Of a stretch of DNA of 64,000 bases, positions 36,467 through 47,800 are shown piece after piece. The notes below the pieces were generated by a model, which was given only the letters and a program-made list of their open reading frames with translations, did no database searches and was not told the origin of the DNA. The stretch is taken from the NCBI GenBank assembly GCA_963556145.1, contig OY744462.1:6758001-6822000 (forward strand), read 5' to 3'. Within the stretch, counting starts at the first letter, position 1. Each line of letters begins with the position of its first letter. This DNA comes from Hygrocybe punicea (lineage: Eukaryota; Basidiomycota; Agaricomycetes; Agaricales; Hygrophoraceae). Both the position numbers and the translations under genes were made by a program.

Positions 36467-39400
36467 AGTCGAGGACCCGGAGATACCTCTCGGAAAGGAC
36501 GCACCGGGAGATGAGAAGCCGCCACTCGAAAGCGACCACACCTATACCACGAACTATGCTTCCCTTTTGCCGTTTCCCCTAGAAGAGGACTTATGTTTTT
36601 CTATCGATTTAGATTTCTCTTCGTCTCAGCCTCAGACTGCCGCCCAGTACATTTCATTGTTGACCGATGTACAAAATCAGCTACGTACTACCGATACCCT
36701 TCCTTCGTCTTGTTCCGTCTCCGCTCCTGCGTCACATATTTCTTCTTCGAATATTTGTAACAAAGCCTCTACTGAACACGCTACTTATATCTCGTATACC
36801 ACCCCCCCTACCAGGGACCTAAAAGGAGTCGTTACCAAGAAAAAGTATAAGAAGGTAGCCGATCGTATCCGCCCAATTTCTACCACTCTCCCCGACGAAT
36901 ACCGCATCATACGCGAGATCACCGGCGACCCGCTAGCCGATTTACCCACGCTCCCGACTCACCCGCCCGACTTTACACCCGGCACCCGCTATACCCAGGA
37001 ACGACACGACGCGATGCCGATGAACCCGGATGGATTCCTTTGGCCTGAGGAAGAAAAACTCGGCCACCATATCATCAAAACGCAAGAAGCCGCCTTCGCC
37101 TGGAACGAATCCGAGAAAGGCCAGTTCAATACGGACTACTTCCCGCCGATCCACATTCCCACCGTACCGCACGACCCGTGGGTCCATCGCAATATCCCAA
37201 TCCCACCCGGCATCCTTAACGAAGTCATCGGCATCATCAAAGACAAAATTAACGCCGGTACCTATGAACCCTCGAATTCGTCATATCGCTCCCGCTGGTT
37301 TTGCGTTTTGAAAAAGGACGGGAAGTCTCTTCGAATCGTCCACGATCTACAGCCGCTTAACGCCGTCACTATCCGCGATCCCGCCGTACCGCCCATGACC
37401 GAGCACTTGGCCGAGGCCTTTGGCGGCCACTCTTGCTACGCTTCCTTCGACCTCTTCGTCTCTTTCGACCAACGCCTCGTCCACCCCTCGTCTCGGGACT
37501 ATATGACTTTTCAGTCTCCACTCGGAACGCTTCGACTTACGCGGATTGCTATGGGATACACAAATTCCCCGCAGATCCTACACGGTGACTCCACGTACAT
37601 CCTCCGTGACGAAATCCCTCATCTTGCCGTTCCGTATATGGACGATATTCCCGTCAAAGGGCCTCCAACCCGCTACGAGCAACCCGACGGTACCTACGAA
37701 ACTATACCCGAGAACCCGGCAATTCGACGTTTCATTTGGGAGCACTTCCAAGGTGTCAACCGCGTCATCCAGCGTTTCCGCTATGTTGGCGGTACCTTCA
37801 ACGGCAAAAAACTCGAGTTGTGTCGACCCTCAGTCATCGTTGTTGGCCACCGATGCACATACGAAGGAAGAGTAGCCGATGACTCCAAAGTACAGAAGAT
37901 TCGCGATTGGCCACTGCCGACCAACCTCACCGAAGTTCGCGCCTTTCTTGGCATCTGCGGCGTCTTGCGTATTTTTATCAAGGACTTCTCGCTTCACTCC
38001 CGACCCCTCGTCCGCCTTACCCGCAAAGGTATACCCTTCGAATTTGGTGAAGAAGAAGAGACCGCCGTCGACTACCTCAAAAACGCCGTCATTACGTCGC
38101 CAGCGCTGCGCGCTATCGACTACACGCGTGAATGGGAAGTGATTCTCGCCGTTGATTCATCCGTCCTTGGAGTCGGCTTCGTTCTTATGCAAATCCGCGC
38201 CGACGGAAAGCGCTATCCGAATCGCTTTGGTTCAATATCGTGGAACGAACGCGAAGCCCGATACTCCCAGTCCAAGCTCGAACTCTACGGCCTCTTCAGG
38301 GCCCTCCGCGCCTACCGAATCTTCATCATTGGCGTCCGCAACCTCACTGTCGAAGTCGACGCGAAGTACATAAAAGGGATGCTCAACAACCCCGACATTC
38401 AGCCCAATGCTACGATCAACCGATGGATAGCCGGCGTGCTCTTATTTGACTTTAGACTCGTTCACGTACCCGCTTCCGCACACGGTGCACCCGACGGACT
38501 ATCCCGACGTCCCCGCGCTGCAGAAGACCCCGAGGAGATCAACGACTCCGACGATTGGCTCGACCACTCCTACGGTTTCTTTATGGAAGTCGTCAACTAC
38601 CGACCCGTCCCCATACCGTCTAAGCCGATTGCCGTATGCGGCCGCTGCCGTGCCACAGCCGACCGACTCCAAAAATTACCCGCCGTCCTCGTCTACACAA
38701 ATCAGGAAGCCGTTTCTGACATACCGCGATCCGATAAAGCCCGCGCGGCCGACGTTCGTCTTGCCCTCGTCGAGACTTGGTTACGAGATCTAACCCGACC
38801 CGCGAACTTCACGGACGAAGAATACCGTCTGTTCCTACGATACGCCCTTGAATTCTTCGTCACCGATAACAAGCTTTGGCGCAAAGACCGTCACGGAAAA
38901 CACAAACTCGTCATACCGCCCGACCGCCGGCTTCAGTTACTCAAAGACGCTCACGACTCTCTCGGCCACAAAGGTATATTCTCCGTCCGCGCTCGGCTAC
39001 TCGATCGTTTCTGGTGGCCGCACCTCGACCACGACGTTAAGTGGTACGTCCAGTCTTGCCATCAGTGCCAAGTACGGCAAATGCGTTATCATCACATTCC
39101 GCCCACCGTCGCTACACCGGCCTCACTATTTCGTAAAGCGTATGTCGACACAATGTTTATGCCACGATCCGGCGGCTATCGATACATCGTCCAAGCCCGT
39201 TGCTCCCTGTCCGCCTACCCTGAGTTCCGCATGTTACGCCGCGAGACCGGCTCCACCATCGGCACGTTCTTGTTCGAAGACATCTTATGCCGTTGGGGCG
39301 CTCTCGAAGAAATCGTCACCGACAACGGCAAGCCGTTCGTAGAAGCGCTCGACTATCTTGCCTCCCGCTACGGTATCCGCCACATCCGCATTTCGCCCTA

Positions 39401-40115
39401 TAACTCACAAGCGAACGGACCCGTTGAGCGTCGCCACCTAGATGTCCGGGAGGCCATTATGAAAAGTTGTGACGGAGATGAAAAGAAATGGCACACCGTA
39501 ACCCACTCCGTATTTTGGGCCGAACGGGTCACGACACACAAAAGCCTCGGATACTCGTCCTACTACATCGCACACGGAGTAGAACCGCTGTTTCCATTCG
39601 ATTTTGCCGAAGCTACGTACATGGTTCCGACGCAAGATACGATGTCTACGACCGACCTCATAGTCATCCGCGCCCGACAACTTCGTAAACGAGAAGCCGA
39701 CCTCGATCGGGTCAAAGAAAAACTTACCAAATCTCGGCTCGCGTCCGCTCGGCAATTTGAGCAGAAATACGCCAACACGATCAAAGTTTACGACTTCGAA
39801 CCCGGTAACCTCGTTCTCGTCCGAAATTCACGTATCGAAATGTCTCTCGATCGTAAAGCAAAACCGCGGTACTTTGGACCCATGGTTGTCGTCAGGAAAA
39901 CAGAAGGCGGATCCTACGTACTCGCCGAACTCGACGGTGCGGTTTCTAGATCTCGATTTGCCGCTTTCCGAGTCGTACCCTACCACGCCCGCTCAAAAAT
40001 ATCGATACCGTTGGACGACTTCTTACAATACCCCGATGCCGACGATACCGATTCAAACGATCTTGATGATCCGACGTACCCGCCCTCTATAGACTCCTCA
40101 CCCGACGACGATTAA
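36467..40115 (+). CDS. Retrotransposon pol: reverse transcriptase, RNase H, integrase
   Basis: Open to the TAA at 40115 in the -1 frame relative to gag-pro; no ATG is suitable near the front, so it is probably expressed as a fusion by frameshift. Reverse transcriptase motifs include KKDGKSLRIVHDLQPLN, and the YMDD box. RNase H residues lie in ILAVDSSVLGVGF, SKLELYGL and VEVDAKYI. The integrase has an HHCC zinc domain (LGHKG to CHQCQ), then catalytic D (AYVDTMF), D (IVTDNG) and E (NGPVERRH). The C-terminus has the GPF/Y-like KPRYFGPMVVV module. The frame is intact throughout. Confidence 0.93.
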
Positions 40116-40319
40116 GCATTTCATTCTGTCCACGTTATACCCCCATTTTATTTAGTTCCTCTTAGTTTTCTAACGATATGACGAATGATGCGAATAGTCC
40201 TATGTCTTCGGGAGCCGATCGGCTTTCCTTAGCTGGGTGAACAAGCTGACACGTCTTTTATATATACACGATATATTTTTTTATATATACAACGGGCTCG
40301 TTATTTTTATATATATATT
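40116..40319. other. AT-rich spacer between pol and the antisense gene
   Basis: About 200 bp, with runs such as TATATATAC and TTTTTATATATATA near 40257-40318. It separates two convergent genes inside the element; a shared termination zone is likely. Confidence 0.5.
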
Positions 40320-41707
40320 TTACAGGCGGCCGGTCTCGTAATCCCGCTTCAGCATCGCCAACCTTGAGGTCGACCGTTCGAGATCGACGCGAAGCCGCTG
40401 GAACTCTTGACCGAAGTGGACGAGGTGACGGTTGACGTTGGTGCCCAGGGCTCCCAGCTCCTCCGTAAGGACCGCTAGCCGCGCCGACACTTGCTCGTAA
40501 TTCTCCATCGTCAAAACGAACGGGTTCGCTGTCGAGGCCGTCCTAAGCCTTTTCGTCGGCCGCTCTTCCTCCGACTCCTCCTCGTCTTCGTCATCGTCCT
40601 CGACCGACTCCACCTCCTCGACCCGCGGTTTGCTCGTTGAGGCCCGGGCAGGCCTACTGCGGATGGGCTTTGTCGTGAACGACAACGGCTTCCTCGTACC
40701 GGCCGCGACCTCTTTGCCCTTTCCGGTATCCACCTTGCGCCGACCCCCGCCCGTCCGGTGTGTAGCGTTAGTACATCTCTTCTTCAGCCTCCGGCATCGT
40801 TCGCACACGTAGCCCGTGACGCCTCGACACGCCTCTTGCGCCTTGACGCAGTTGGTGCAGGGTTGTAGGGGAAACGGCCCGGTGAACTGTTACCAGGATC
40901 AGTAACTAAAGAACATATGAACCGACACAAGAACTCACCGTCGTACCAGCCAAGTCTCCGGTCTCTACGCCCGGCGTATCTACGTCGTCTACATCGGCCG
41001 GTGTCTCTGGTGCCGGGTCGACGGGGCCTTCCTCTGGCTCAACTGCGGCTTCCCCTTCCGGAATCGACTCAGTCCTTGGTTCACCCGCGTTTGCTTCAGC
41101 TCGCCGTTCTTCGCTGAGCCGCCGCCGATACGCGGCTCCATCCCTTTCAACCCGGTCCGCTTCTTGATTCCAGTGCTGCTCGTGTTGTTCTATTCTAAGC
41201 CGCTCTCGCCTTTCCTCTGCCGCCTTTCGCCTTTTCTCCGCCTCCGCTCGTGCACTTGCCTCTGCCATCCGTCTGGCCTCCTCTTCCCGCGTAGCCGCTT
41301 CTTCATCCGCCCGCCGTCTGGCTTCTTCCTGTTCCTGCCTCTCCCGGTCCGCCGCTTCTTTCAGCCACTCTTCGACATCATTGGCGTACGATTGGCGGTC
41401 GGCCCATAACGGTGGCGTTACTGGCCTCGTACCACCAGCTCGGAGTTCCGCGACGATTCCATTGTAAGCACGCTGGCGGGACGGCATGAGCTATCTTAGG
41501 ACACGTGTAGTCAATAAGGAAACTCACCAGCGCCTTCTTGCGGCCGCTTAACCATTGTTGGGCCATCCCCTCGTTGCCGTCCACCATCGTTACGAGGTCG
41601 TCGCTATGAAACACGGTGACCGCGTTGACGGCCTCTTCGTAGTCCGCCCGGACATCGGGTTCGATGCTTTCGACGAAAGCGAGGAAGTTGTCGTAGACTT
41701 GGGACAT
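40320..41707 (-). CDS. Antisense, spliced accessory gene in the retrotransposon: Zn2Cys6-like cysteine-cluster protein
   Basis: Model: complement(join(40320..40886,40939..41490,41528..41707)), 432 residues. Two short GT/AG introns (37 and 52 bp) join in phase. Residues 1-60 are acidic (MSQVYDNFLAFVESIEPDV); 61-244 include a long Glu/Arg/Ala-rich coiled coil. Exon 3 holds a cysteine cluster spaced C-X2-C-X6-C-X7-C-X2-C-X6-C, fitting the Zn2Cys6 rule. A basic region, an Asp/Glu run and a final helical segment follow. It lies antisense to the element in the position an env gene would occupy. Introns can persist because they are not spliced from sense genomic RNA. Function is not known. Confidence 0.75.
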
Positions 41708-41877
41708 TGTGAACGTGTGATGGTGTAGAGGAAAGGTCGGATCAACAACGAGAAAATTTTTCTTTTTTTTACTTTGCCGTTGTTTGGCCGCTCACGTGAT
41801 TGGCCACATTCGCGACCCGCATTCGGAGACCCCATATTCTCGACCACGGATGGTCTCTATTAGAAGACCCAAGGAGA

Positions 41878-42672
41878 TGTAGAGGGTCCTCGACCCTCTG
41901 AGGCCGTAACATCGATATCTAGCGAATCCGCTCGAACCCGACGTCTCTAGCAATCTACGTTCGAACCCGACGCAACCCGACGCAACCCGATGCATACCGA
42001 CTAGCACGGCCGCTCACGTACCTGGACGGTCTATCTCCTAAACTCACGGAACTTCAAATATCGAAGATAGATCTCATCGGACTGGGATCCCGACATCGGA
42101 CTTGCCTTATTCACGCCTAGCGTCTCCCTTATGGGGATATAGTAAAGTATATTGCATCTTTTACGGTTTTTCATATCTTCCACCCATTTTCCCTGTCATC
42201 GTCGCCTCGCAACGCTCTTCCTACTTCCCCATTTTTATTCTCCTTTGTCTCCTCTCATCGGCCGAGGACTCTCGTCCGAATCTAGGTACACAAATTTGTA
42301 GTATAAAAACGGTGCCCAAGCGCCGTCTCAGAATAAGAAACCAGTTCCCCCATTTCCTCTCTCTGAGAATTAAGTCTCTCAGTAAATTCCATCGCACACA
42401 TCGCTCGTCGGATTCCTCGACGCCCTCCCCGTCGTTCTACCGCCTTTATCTCTACGTTACTCGTCACCCGACACCCGACCCGCCGTACCCGACATCGTCG
42501 GCTTCGTCGGCTTCGATCGGTCTCGATAGATTTCAGTAGTTTACTCGGCGGCTTCTTACTCCTTATATCCTATTATCTTACTGAAGCTTGTTAGACTATT
42601 CCTAGTCACTTCTACGCTGACCCCACAGGCTTAGGATTATTATTCCTCAGCCACCCCGACCTCGCCTTTACA
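41878..42672 (+). repeat. 3' LTR of the Ty3/gypsy element
   Basis: Matches the 5' LTR at a constant offset of 7602 bp with no difference noticed. TATAAAAA lies at 42302-42309. A short purine-rich stretch (CAAGGAGA) precedes it but is a weak polypurine tract. Confidence 0.93.
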
Positions 42673-42676
42673 TCGT
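42673..42676. repeat. Target-site duplication TCGT, right copy
   Basis: Matches 34272-34275. Removing the element and one copy restores the reading HGDISRDNFCL. Confidence 0.85.
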
Positions 42677-42791
42677 GACAATTTCTGTCTGAGGGATGGG
42701 AGGGTTTTCGTTTTGGATCTGGAATCATGTCGGAAAGGCCAATGACAAAGCTGAGATGGACGAAGATATGCAGGAAATTGAACAGTTGTAG
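42677..42791 (+). pseudogene. Kinase-like gene, 3' part after the retrotransposon
   Basis: Continues the catalytic loop as RDNFCLRDG, then a DLE-type metal-binding position (FVLDLES). About 30 codons later a one-base frameshift is apparent near the run AAAGGCC, and the frame ends at a stop near 42789. The gene may therefore have been decaying before the insertion. Nothing further downstream matches it. Confidence 0.65.
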
Positions 42792-43117
42792 GCGATTGTG
42801 GCTTGGACGTTATCAGGACCCCTACGTGTACACAAACATCGATGCATCTCAGTTGTACAATTCTGTTCCTATTATGCGGCAGGTCATTATTTCCTTCCCA
42901 TTACTGCCTTATACAATCTGGCTTTGGTTTTGGATGTTGTGTCAAAACTTGAGCTTGACTGACCGACAGCTTGCTGAGTTCGCTGCCAGTGGTCCACTTT
43001 CTACTAATTCTAGAGCCGATTTGGTCGATTTCTAGTTCTGATGCAGCGTGTATTTTATCTACATGTTTTCTAGGCGCTAATACACAAGTACACACACATA
43101 TACTACAATTTGGTTTG

Positions 43118-45143
43118 TCAGTTCGAAGTTGAGAATAAGTGAAGGGCCAGCGGCTGAAGCGGTAGCAACGATGGCAGGACAGGAGGTGACTCGGTAGAGC
43201 GATGATGGGAAACATTTGTAGTGTCAAGGACAGATTCCGGTCGAGAAATACCAGGCGGTTCGGGACTATCGCCTGCGGGAAGGGAGAGGGAAATACAAGA
43301 ATTCGACGGTGTGTATGCCAGTGATAGAAATGACGGTAGGGCGGGAAGTGACTCGGTAGAGCCATGGGGATTATCTGAAATGTCAAAGGAAGGCTCTGGT
43401 CGAGAAATACCTGCGGGAAAGGCAAGGGTAATAGAAGAGTTCGGCCGTGTGTGTGCGAGTGATGGAAATGACGAGCAAGGGGAAACATTTGTAATGTCAA
43501 GGACAGATTCTGGTCGAGAAATACTAGGCGGTGCAGGGCTATCACCTGCAGGAAAGGAGGGGTTAATGGAAGTGTTGGACTGTGTGTGTGCCAGTGATGT
43601 AAATGATGGTAGGACAGGAGGCGACTCGATAGAGCGACGGGAAACATTTATAATGTCAAGGACAGATTCTGGTCGAGAAATACTAGGCGGTGCGGGGCTA
43701 TCGCCTGCAGGAACGGATAGGGTAATAAAAGAGTTCGACTGTGTATGTGGAGCAACAAGAGTAGTATGGCTGAGAACACCGATGGAAAGCTTGAAAGAGC
43801 GAAGGTCGCCAATGGTAAGTCCGAATCTCGAGGTGGTCTCTTTGGGGTTATTCTTGAGCGGGGAAAATGCGACAGGAGTTAACTTGGACCTCATACTAAT
43901 CGAGGAAGGGGTTTCAGGGAAGGGGGGGGTATCTATGAAGTGAAACGAAACGTACTCAGGTGATCTCGTCGCTCCAGTACTCCTGGCGACTTTCAAGCCG
44001 CGGAAACGTTTTGCAACAGATAAATAGGCCAGACGGTAATTCCTGCGAGCATCCTCGGTAAAACCAAAGAATGCGAAAAAGACGAATGCGCAGAGAACGG
44101 GACTCCAGCGTGTGAGCTCTACCACGAGCACACTGAACTGATTCGAGCGCCAAACGAGAGAGGGATATTGATCCACACGAGAGAAATACACCTTAATATT
44201 TGCCCAACCTTTGTATGGATAGGAACGACGAGTATCCAAGACCAAGAAGAACGTGGCCAACGGAACGGTACAAACAGCTTCGGTTGCAGCCAGACACATG
44301 AGACGAAGGTAACGGTTGGGGGTCATGTTGGTATTAGTGGAAAGAAAACCTTCGAACTGCGAACGCTGCTTGAAAAAATAATAGATGGTCCTCACTAAAA
44401 GATGAGCCTTCAGTGAAGCGACAACAACGAACAGGTGTTGGACGCACTGCCGTAAGAGAGAGAGATCAAACCGATGATAATAGGCCACATGTAGACCAAG
44501 ATGAATGCGAACCAGACGGGGACGATGCTCGGACTGCAACCAAATTCTTCCATGATATCGAAACGGTGACCCTGTACAATATATTCTGCAGACGAAAAGA
44601 TTAAGTTAACAGAAGAAGAGAGACATAAGTCATACTCATACTCACGTAAGGCCATCACAATCAAAGGACCTCCTACCCCGATAGCAATGTCTATCATGAT
44701 GTCCCGCCATTTCTGAGTAAGTGAGAGCATGTCACAAGACGGGCCACCAGCAAGTGACGAACACCGCACCTCCTGTTTGGTTTTGTGTGATTGGGAAGAA
44801 GCAGCATGGAACAAACAACGGTTGATGCAAAGAGATGAGGCGGGAACCCCAACGTGGACTCCAATCATGATACGCGCAGCTAAACTCGACAAATTAGCCT
44901 TTGAATTCCAACAACGTCGGGGGAATGGTGTTCACAAATGTCACACCATACTGGTGCCCAGTTTATCGCATTGTCGGCCCACACAACCGAGTTGATGAAA
45001 AAATTGAGACAGCCCAAGGCTACCCATGCCATGTATAAACAAGTGCTTGAACTGCGTGTTTGCCAGTGCCATGGCAGAGGTATAGAGACGAGTAGGAAGC
45101 CAAGGAAAGCGAACATTGAGTAGATGTAGGTGGGTATAGCCAT
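43118..45143 (-). CDS. STE3: STE3-family mating pheromone receptor (seven-transmembrane GPCR)
   Basis: Model: complement(join(43118..44394,44448..44585,44646..44712,44770..44879,44936..45143)), 599 residues; all phases close. Typical receptor segments are present: FAFLGFLLVSIPLPWHW, CLYMAWVALGCLNFF, WAPVWCDI, YIVQGHRFDI, TNMTPNRYLRLM, VDQYPSLVWRSN and FVFFAFFGFTEDARRNY. It should couple lipopeptide pheromone to the mating MAPK pathway. The cytoplasmic tail is long and contains four imperfect repeats. A decayed relative lies at 31264. No pheromone precursor gene was found nearby, so it may be a mating-type or a non-mating receptor. Confidence 0.93.
43215..43775 (-). repeat. Four imperfect tandem repeats in the STE3 C-terminal tail
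   Basis: Units of about 45-53 codons, each with SLAHTQSN/SLAYTPSN, a PAGDSP or PAGISRP motif, and ISRPESVLD(I/T) followed by STESPPVLPS-type sequence. Unit markers are GGTCGAGAAATA near 43239, 43399, 43512 and 43672 on the plus strand. Confidence 0.85.
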
Positions 45144-45734
45144 CGTTAGACCTTTAGGGCAAGAGGCAGGATCTCTCGGAGACTCCTACGAAGACTGGGA
45201 ATATCACTGCCCATTTTTAAATGCGAAGGGTTGCCGATGTGCACTTGTCGGGTGCCTTTGGTAGGCCTTGTTCTTCGTTAGGTCTGCGGCAAAATACAAC
45301 CATCGTGGCTGGGTTGTAGGGCCTTGTCCCTAATTTAGATCAAAGAATATGAACAGCAATATCGCGAACTTACCCTCAATGAGCTTGAGCCCCGAGGGGT
45401 CTCATATCGTTAAACACAGCCGTTAGATAATTGCAAGTTGTGTCTGTTTTCCGCGCAATTTTGGGCTGCCAACTTGTTCTTTTGAATAAATTACGAGTCC
45501 CTATAAGGGAATCATTCTTCTATACAGTGGATTTTTCAACTCAGGGTCAGACTCTAATTTGCCAAGCCGTGGGAACAATTTTTCCAAACTGTGGGAACAA
45601 TTTTGAAGCCCTGGGAATAACTATGAAACCGTGTGACTGGGCGGAGTTGAGTGTGAGAATTTGTTGTCCCAATCAGCAAGAACAATAAGGCAGCTGGATC
45701 ACAGCAGCCAATGTGGAAATGGGTAGTGTTATAT
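45144..45734. other. STE3 upstream region
   Basis: About 590 bp with no supported gene. It contains three short copies of a CCGTGGGAACAATTTT-like motif around 45573-45640. Checked for CaaX-ending short frames on both strands by eye; none was convincing. Confidence 0.45.
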
Positions 45735-46865
45735 CATTTTGGTATTGCAATTGCAATCGGTTTCTTATAATAATCACATGCATTGGTAATGCAATGCACC
45801 ATGTATGAATGAACAATATGTCAGTGGTATCTGTCATGTAGCTATATCTACGGTGTGTATTAGAATTGTTGATAATGAAAAGAGGTCAAACAGCGTTCAT
45901 TGTACACCTGTCACACAGGTCCAGAGGTGTTCGGTGAGTGTTCGGTAGGTGTCCCAGCCTTAAGCTGGGCATTCCCCTTGCACGAACATCTGTACAAACA
46001 ATGTATTGGATGTATCTGTAATGTAGATACATGTACAATGTGCATTAGAATTATTGACAATGCAAGCAGTGACTATTTGTCACACAGGTCCAAAGGTGTT
46101 CGATGTAGATGCAGGTTCGGGGTGGCTTCGGAACAATAAAGAAGATCCTAACCTAAGGGGTGTCAGCATAGAAGTGACGGTGGATAAGTCAGTGTCGGGA
46201 ATAGTAGTAAAAAGTGGAAATGGAAGTAATAATATAAGCCGCCGTGTAAAACTGGACGAATAATAACAAATCCGGTGATGAACAGAGTGAAAATGGATAA
46301 ATAACAAAGAACCCAATGATGCCGACGATGTCAGGTATGGCAGGTCAGGTCGGAAACAATGAATGAATATACGGGAACAATGATAAAGACGATGAAGTGA
46401 ACTATAAAAAGCTAAGGGTCTATGAGGACGAGCATTTTGAAGGAATTAAAGATGATTCTGACTATAGGGAAACGGGGACTAAGGGTATCTCTTTTTGTAC
46501 GGTCATCGGGGACTGTTTTTATAGTACATGAGTGTGTAGTCTACTTTCAGACATGTCTATTTCAGCTGATAGAAACTACAAAGAGAAGATGGAATGGGGA
46601 TGTGGAAAGGGGGGTTGCAAAGCGACATAGACAGGAAAATGGAGGGGAAAAGGAATATCCAAGAAAAAGATCTGAAATCTCACATATATCTCCAAAGGGA
46701 CGAAGGGATGGGTATATAAGGCAAGTCCGAAGTCGGGGATCAAGTCCAATGAGATCCGTCTCCTATTATTAAAACTCTGGGGCTTCTGAGGCTGCTGGAT
46801 TTGGTCCAAAAGCGGCCGTCACAAAGCGGCATGTGTCAGGTCACGTTGGTCACGTTGGGTCATGT

Positions 46866-46873
46866 CACATCAG
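46866..46873. repeat. Target-site duplication CACATCAG, left copy of the MITE
   Basis: Identical to 47192-47199 directly after the right TIR. Confidence 0.88.
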
Positions 46874-47191
46874 TAGTGTATTGCACGGGTACGGGTAAAC
46901 CCGTGGGTTTTGCCACGGGTACGGGTACGGGTAGGGTACGGGTACGGATTCCTGGACCCGCCAGTTTTTTTTTAAGCCCGGGATCGTCCAAAACAGTCAA
47001 GTATTGAGCTAGATATGCTCAAAATACCTCATTGGAGTATTTTGAGCATATCTAGCTCAATACTTGACCGTTTTGGACGATCCCGGGCTTAAAATGACGG
47101 GTACAACCCGCGGGTGTTGTACCCACGGGTACAACGGGTGTGGGTACGGGTACAGCCAAAAATACCCGGGGGTTACCCGTGCAATACACTA
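46874..47191 (+). mobile_element. hAT-like foldback MITE
   Basis: 318 bp with terminal inverted repeats TAGTGTATTGCACGGGTA and a perfect 8-bp target duplication CACATCAG (46866-46873 and 47192-47199). The 8-bp duplication and the YARNG-type TIR start are hAT hallmarks. The centre is a near-perfect palindrome with 55-bp arms (about 46974-47091) and one mismatch. Outside it on both sides lie irregular ACGGGT/ACCCGT tracts. No coding capacity, so mobilisation must be in trans. Confidence 0.88.
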
Positions 47192-47199
47192 CACATCAG
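47192..47199. repeat. Target-site duplication CACATCAG, right copy of the MITE
   Basis: Identical to 46866-46873 directly before the left TIR. Confidence 0.88.
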
Positions 47200-47800
47200 G
47201 TTACATTGGGTTGGAACACGAGTCGTTTGGAGGCATTGGATTCGTCCGGATTCGTGATATATTGACGATACGGACTCAGAGGGACATTGAGTCTCTACAT
47301 CGATGTGTTCAGTAAAGTGTTCGGTCAGTGTCCCAGCCTTAATCTTGGGCATTTCGCTTGCACAAACATCTGTACAAACAACATATTGGATGTATCTGTA
47401 ATGTAGACGCATGTACAATGTGCATCAGAATTATTGACAATGCAAGCAGTGACTATTTGTCACACAGGTCCAAAGGTGTTTGGTAAGTGTTTGGTAGGTG
47501 TTCCAGTTTTCATCTGAGACATTCCCAATGCACAAACCACTGTATGAACAGCACATTGGATGTGTCTGTGATGTAGCAATATTTAATCTGCACTTTGAAA
47601 TCATTAACAATGCAAGCAGTGCTTACTCATTTAACAGGTAGAACAATGTATCAGAAAGCATTCAGCAAGCTTCCCAGGTATGATATGGTCTTCCAGCTTC
47701 AATGCTGGGCAATGCCATTGTACAAACAGTAGTATGACCTGTATATTGGATGGGTCTGTACTATTGCTATATAACCTTGCAATGCACATCATACTTAATA

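Larger units (their letters stand above)
34276..42672 (+). mobile_element. Ty3/gypsy LTR retrotransposon (8397 bp), young insertion
   Basis: Two 795-bp LTRs (34276-35070 and 41878-42672) start TGTAGAGGG and end CTTTACA. Their sequences match throughout where I compared them, including the open frames inside. A 4-bp target duplication TCGT lies directly outside both ends (34272-34275 and 42673-42676). Inside is a zinc-knuckle/protease frame and a large pol frame ordered RT, RNase H, integrase, as in Ty3/gypsy. The integrase ends in a GPY-like module; no chromodomain was seen. A spliced antisense gene follows pol. No capsid region was found. No TGG-starting tRNA primer site was seen after the 5' LTR. 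Confidence 0.95.
45735..47800 (+). repeat. Degenerate array of about 170-bp repeats, interrupted
   Basis: Five or six copies share CACACAGGTCC(A)AAGGTGTTCGG, CATCTGTACAAACAA, TTGGATGTATCTGTAATGTAG and ATTATTGACAATGCAAGCAG. Copies lie at about 45735-45911, 45912-46080, a fragment at 46081, and then 47304-47460, 47461-47632 and 47633-47800. The stretch 46110-47300 is unrelated and contains the MITE. Divergence increases to the right. No coding potential. Confidence 0.75.

Noticed and set aside
45402..45416. Possible CaaX ending (C-L-T-I-stop) on the minus strand near STE3
   Set aside because: An in-frame stop lies three codons upstream, so no precursor-length frame exists.
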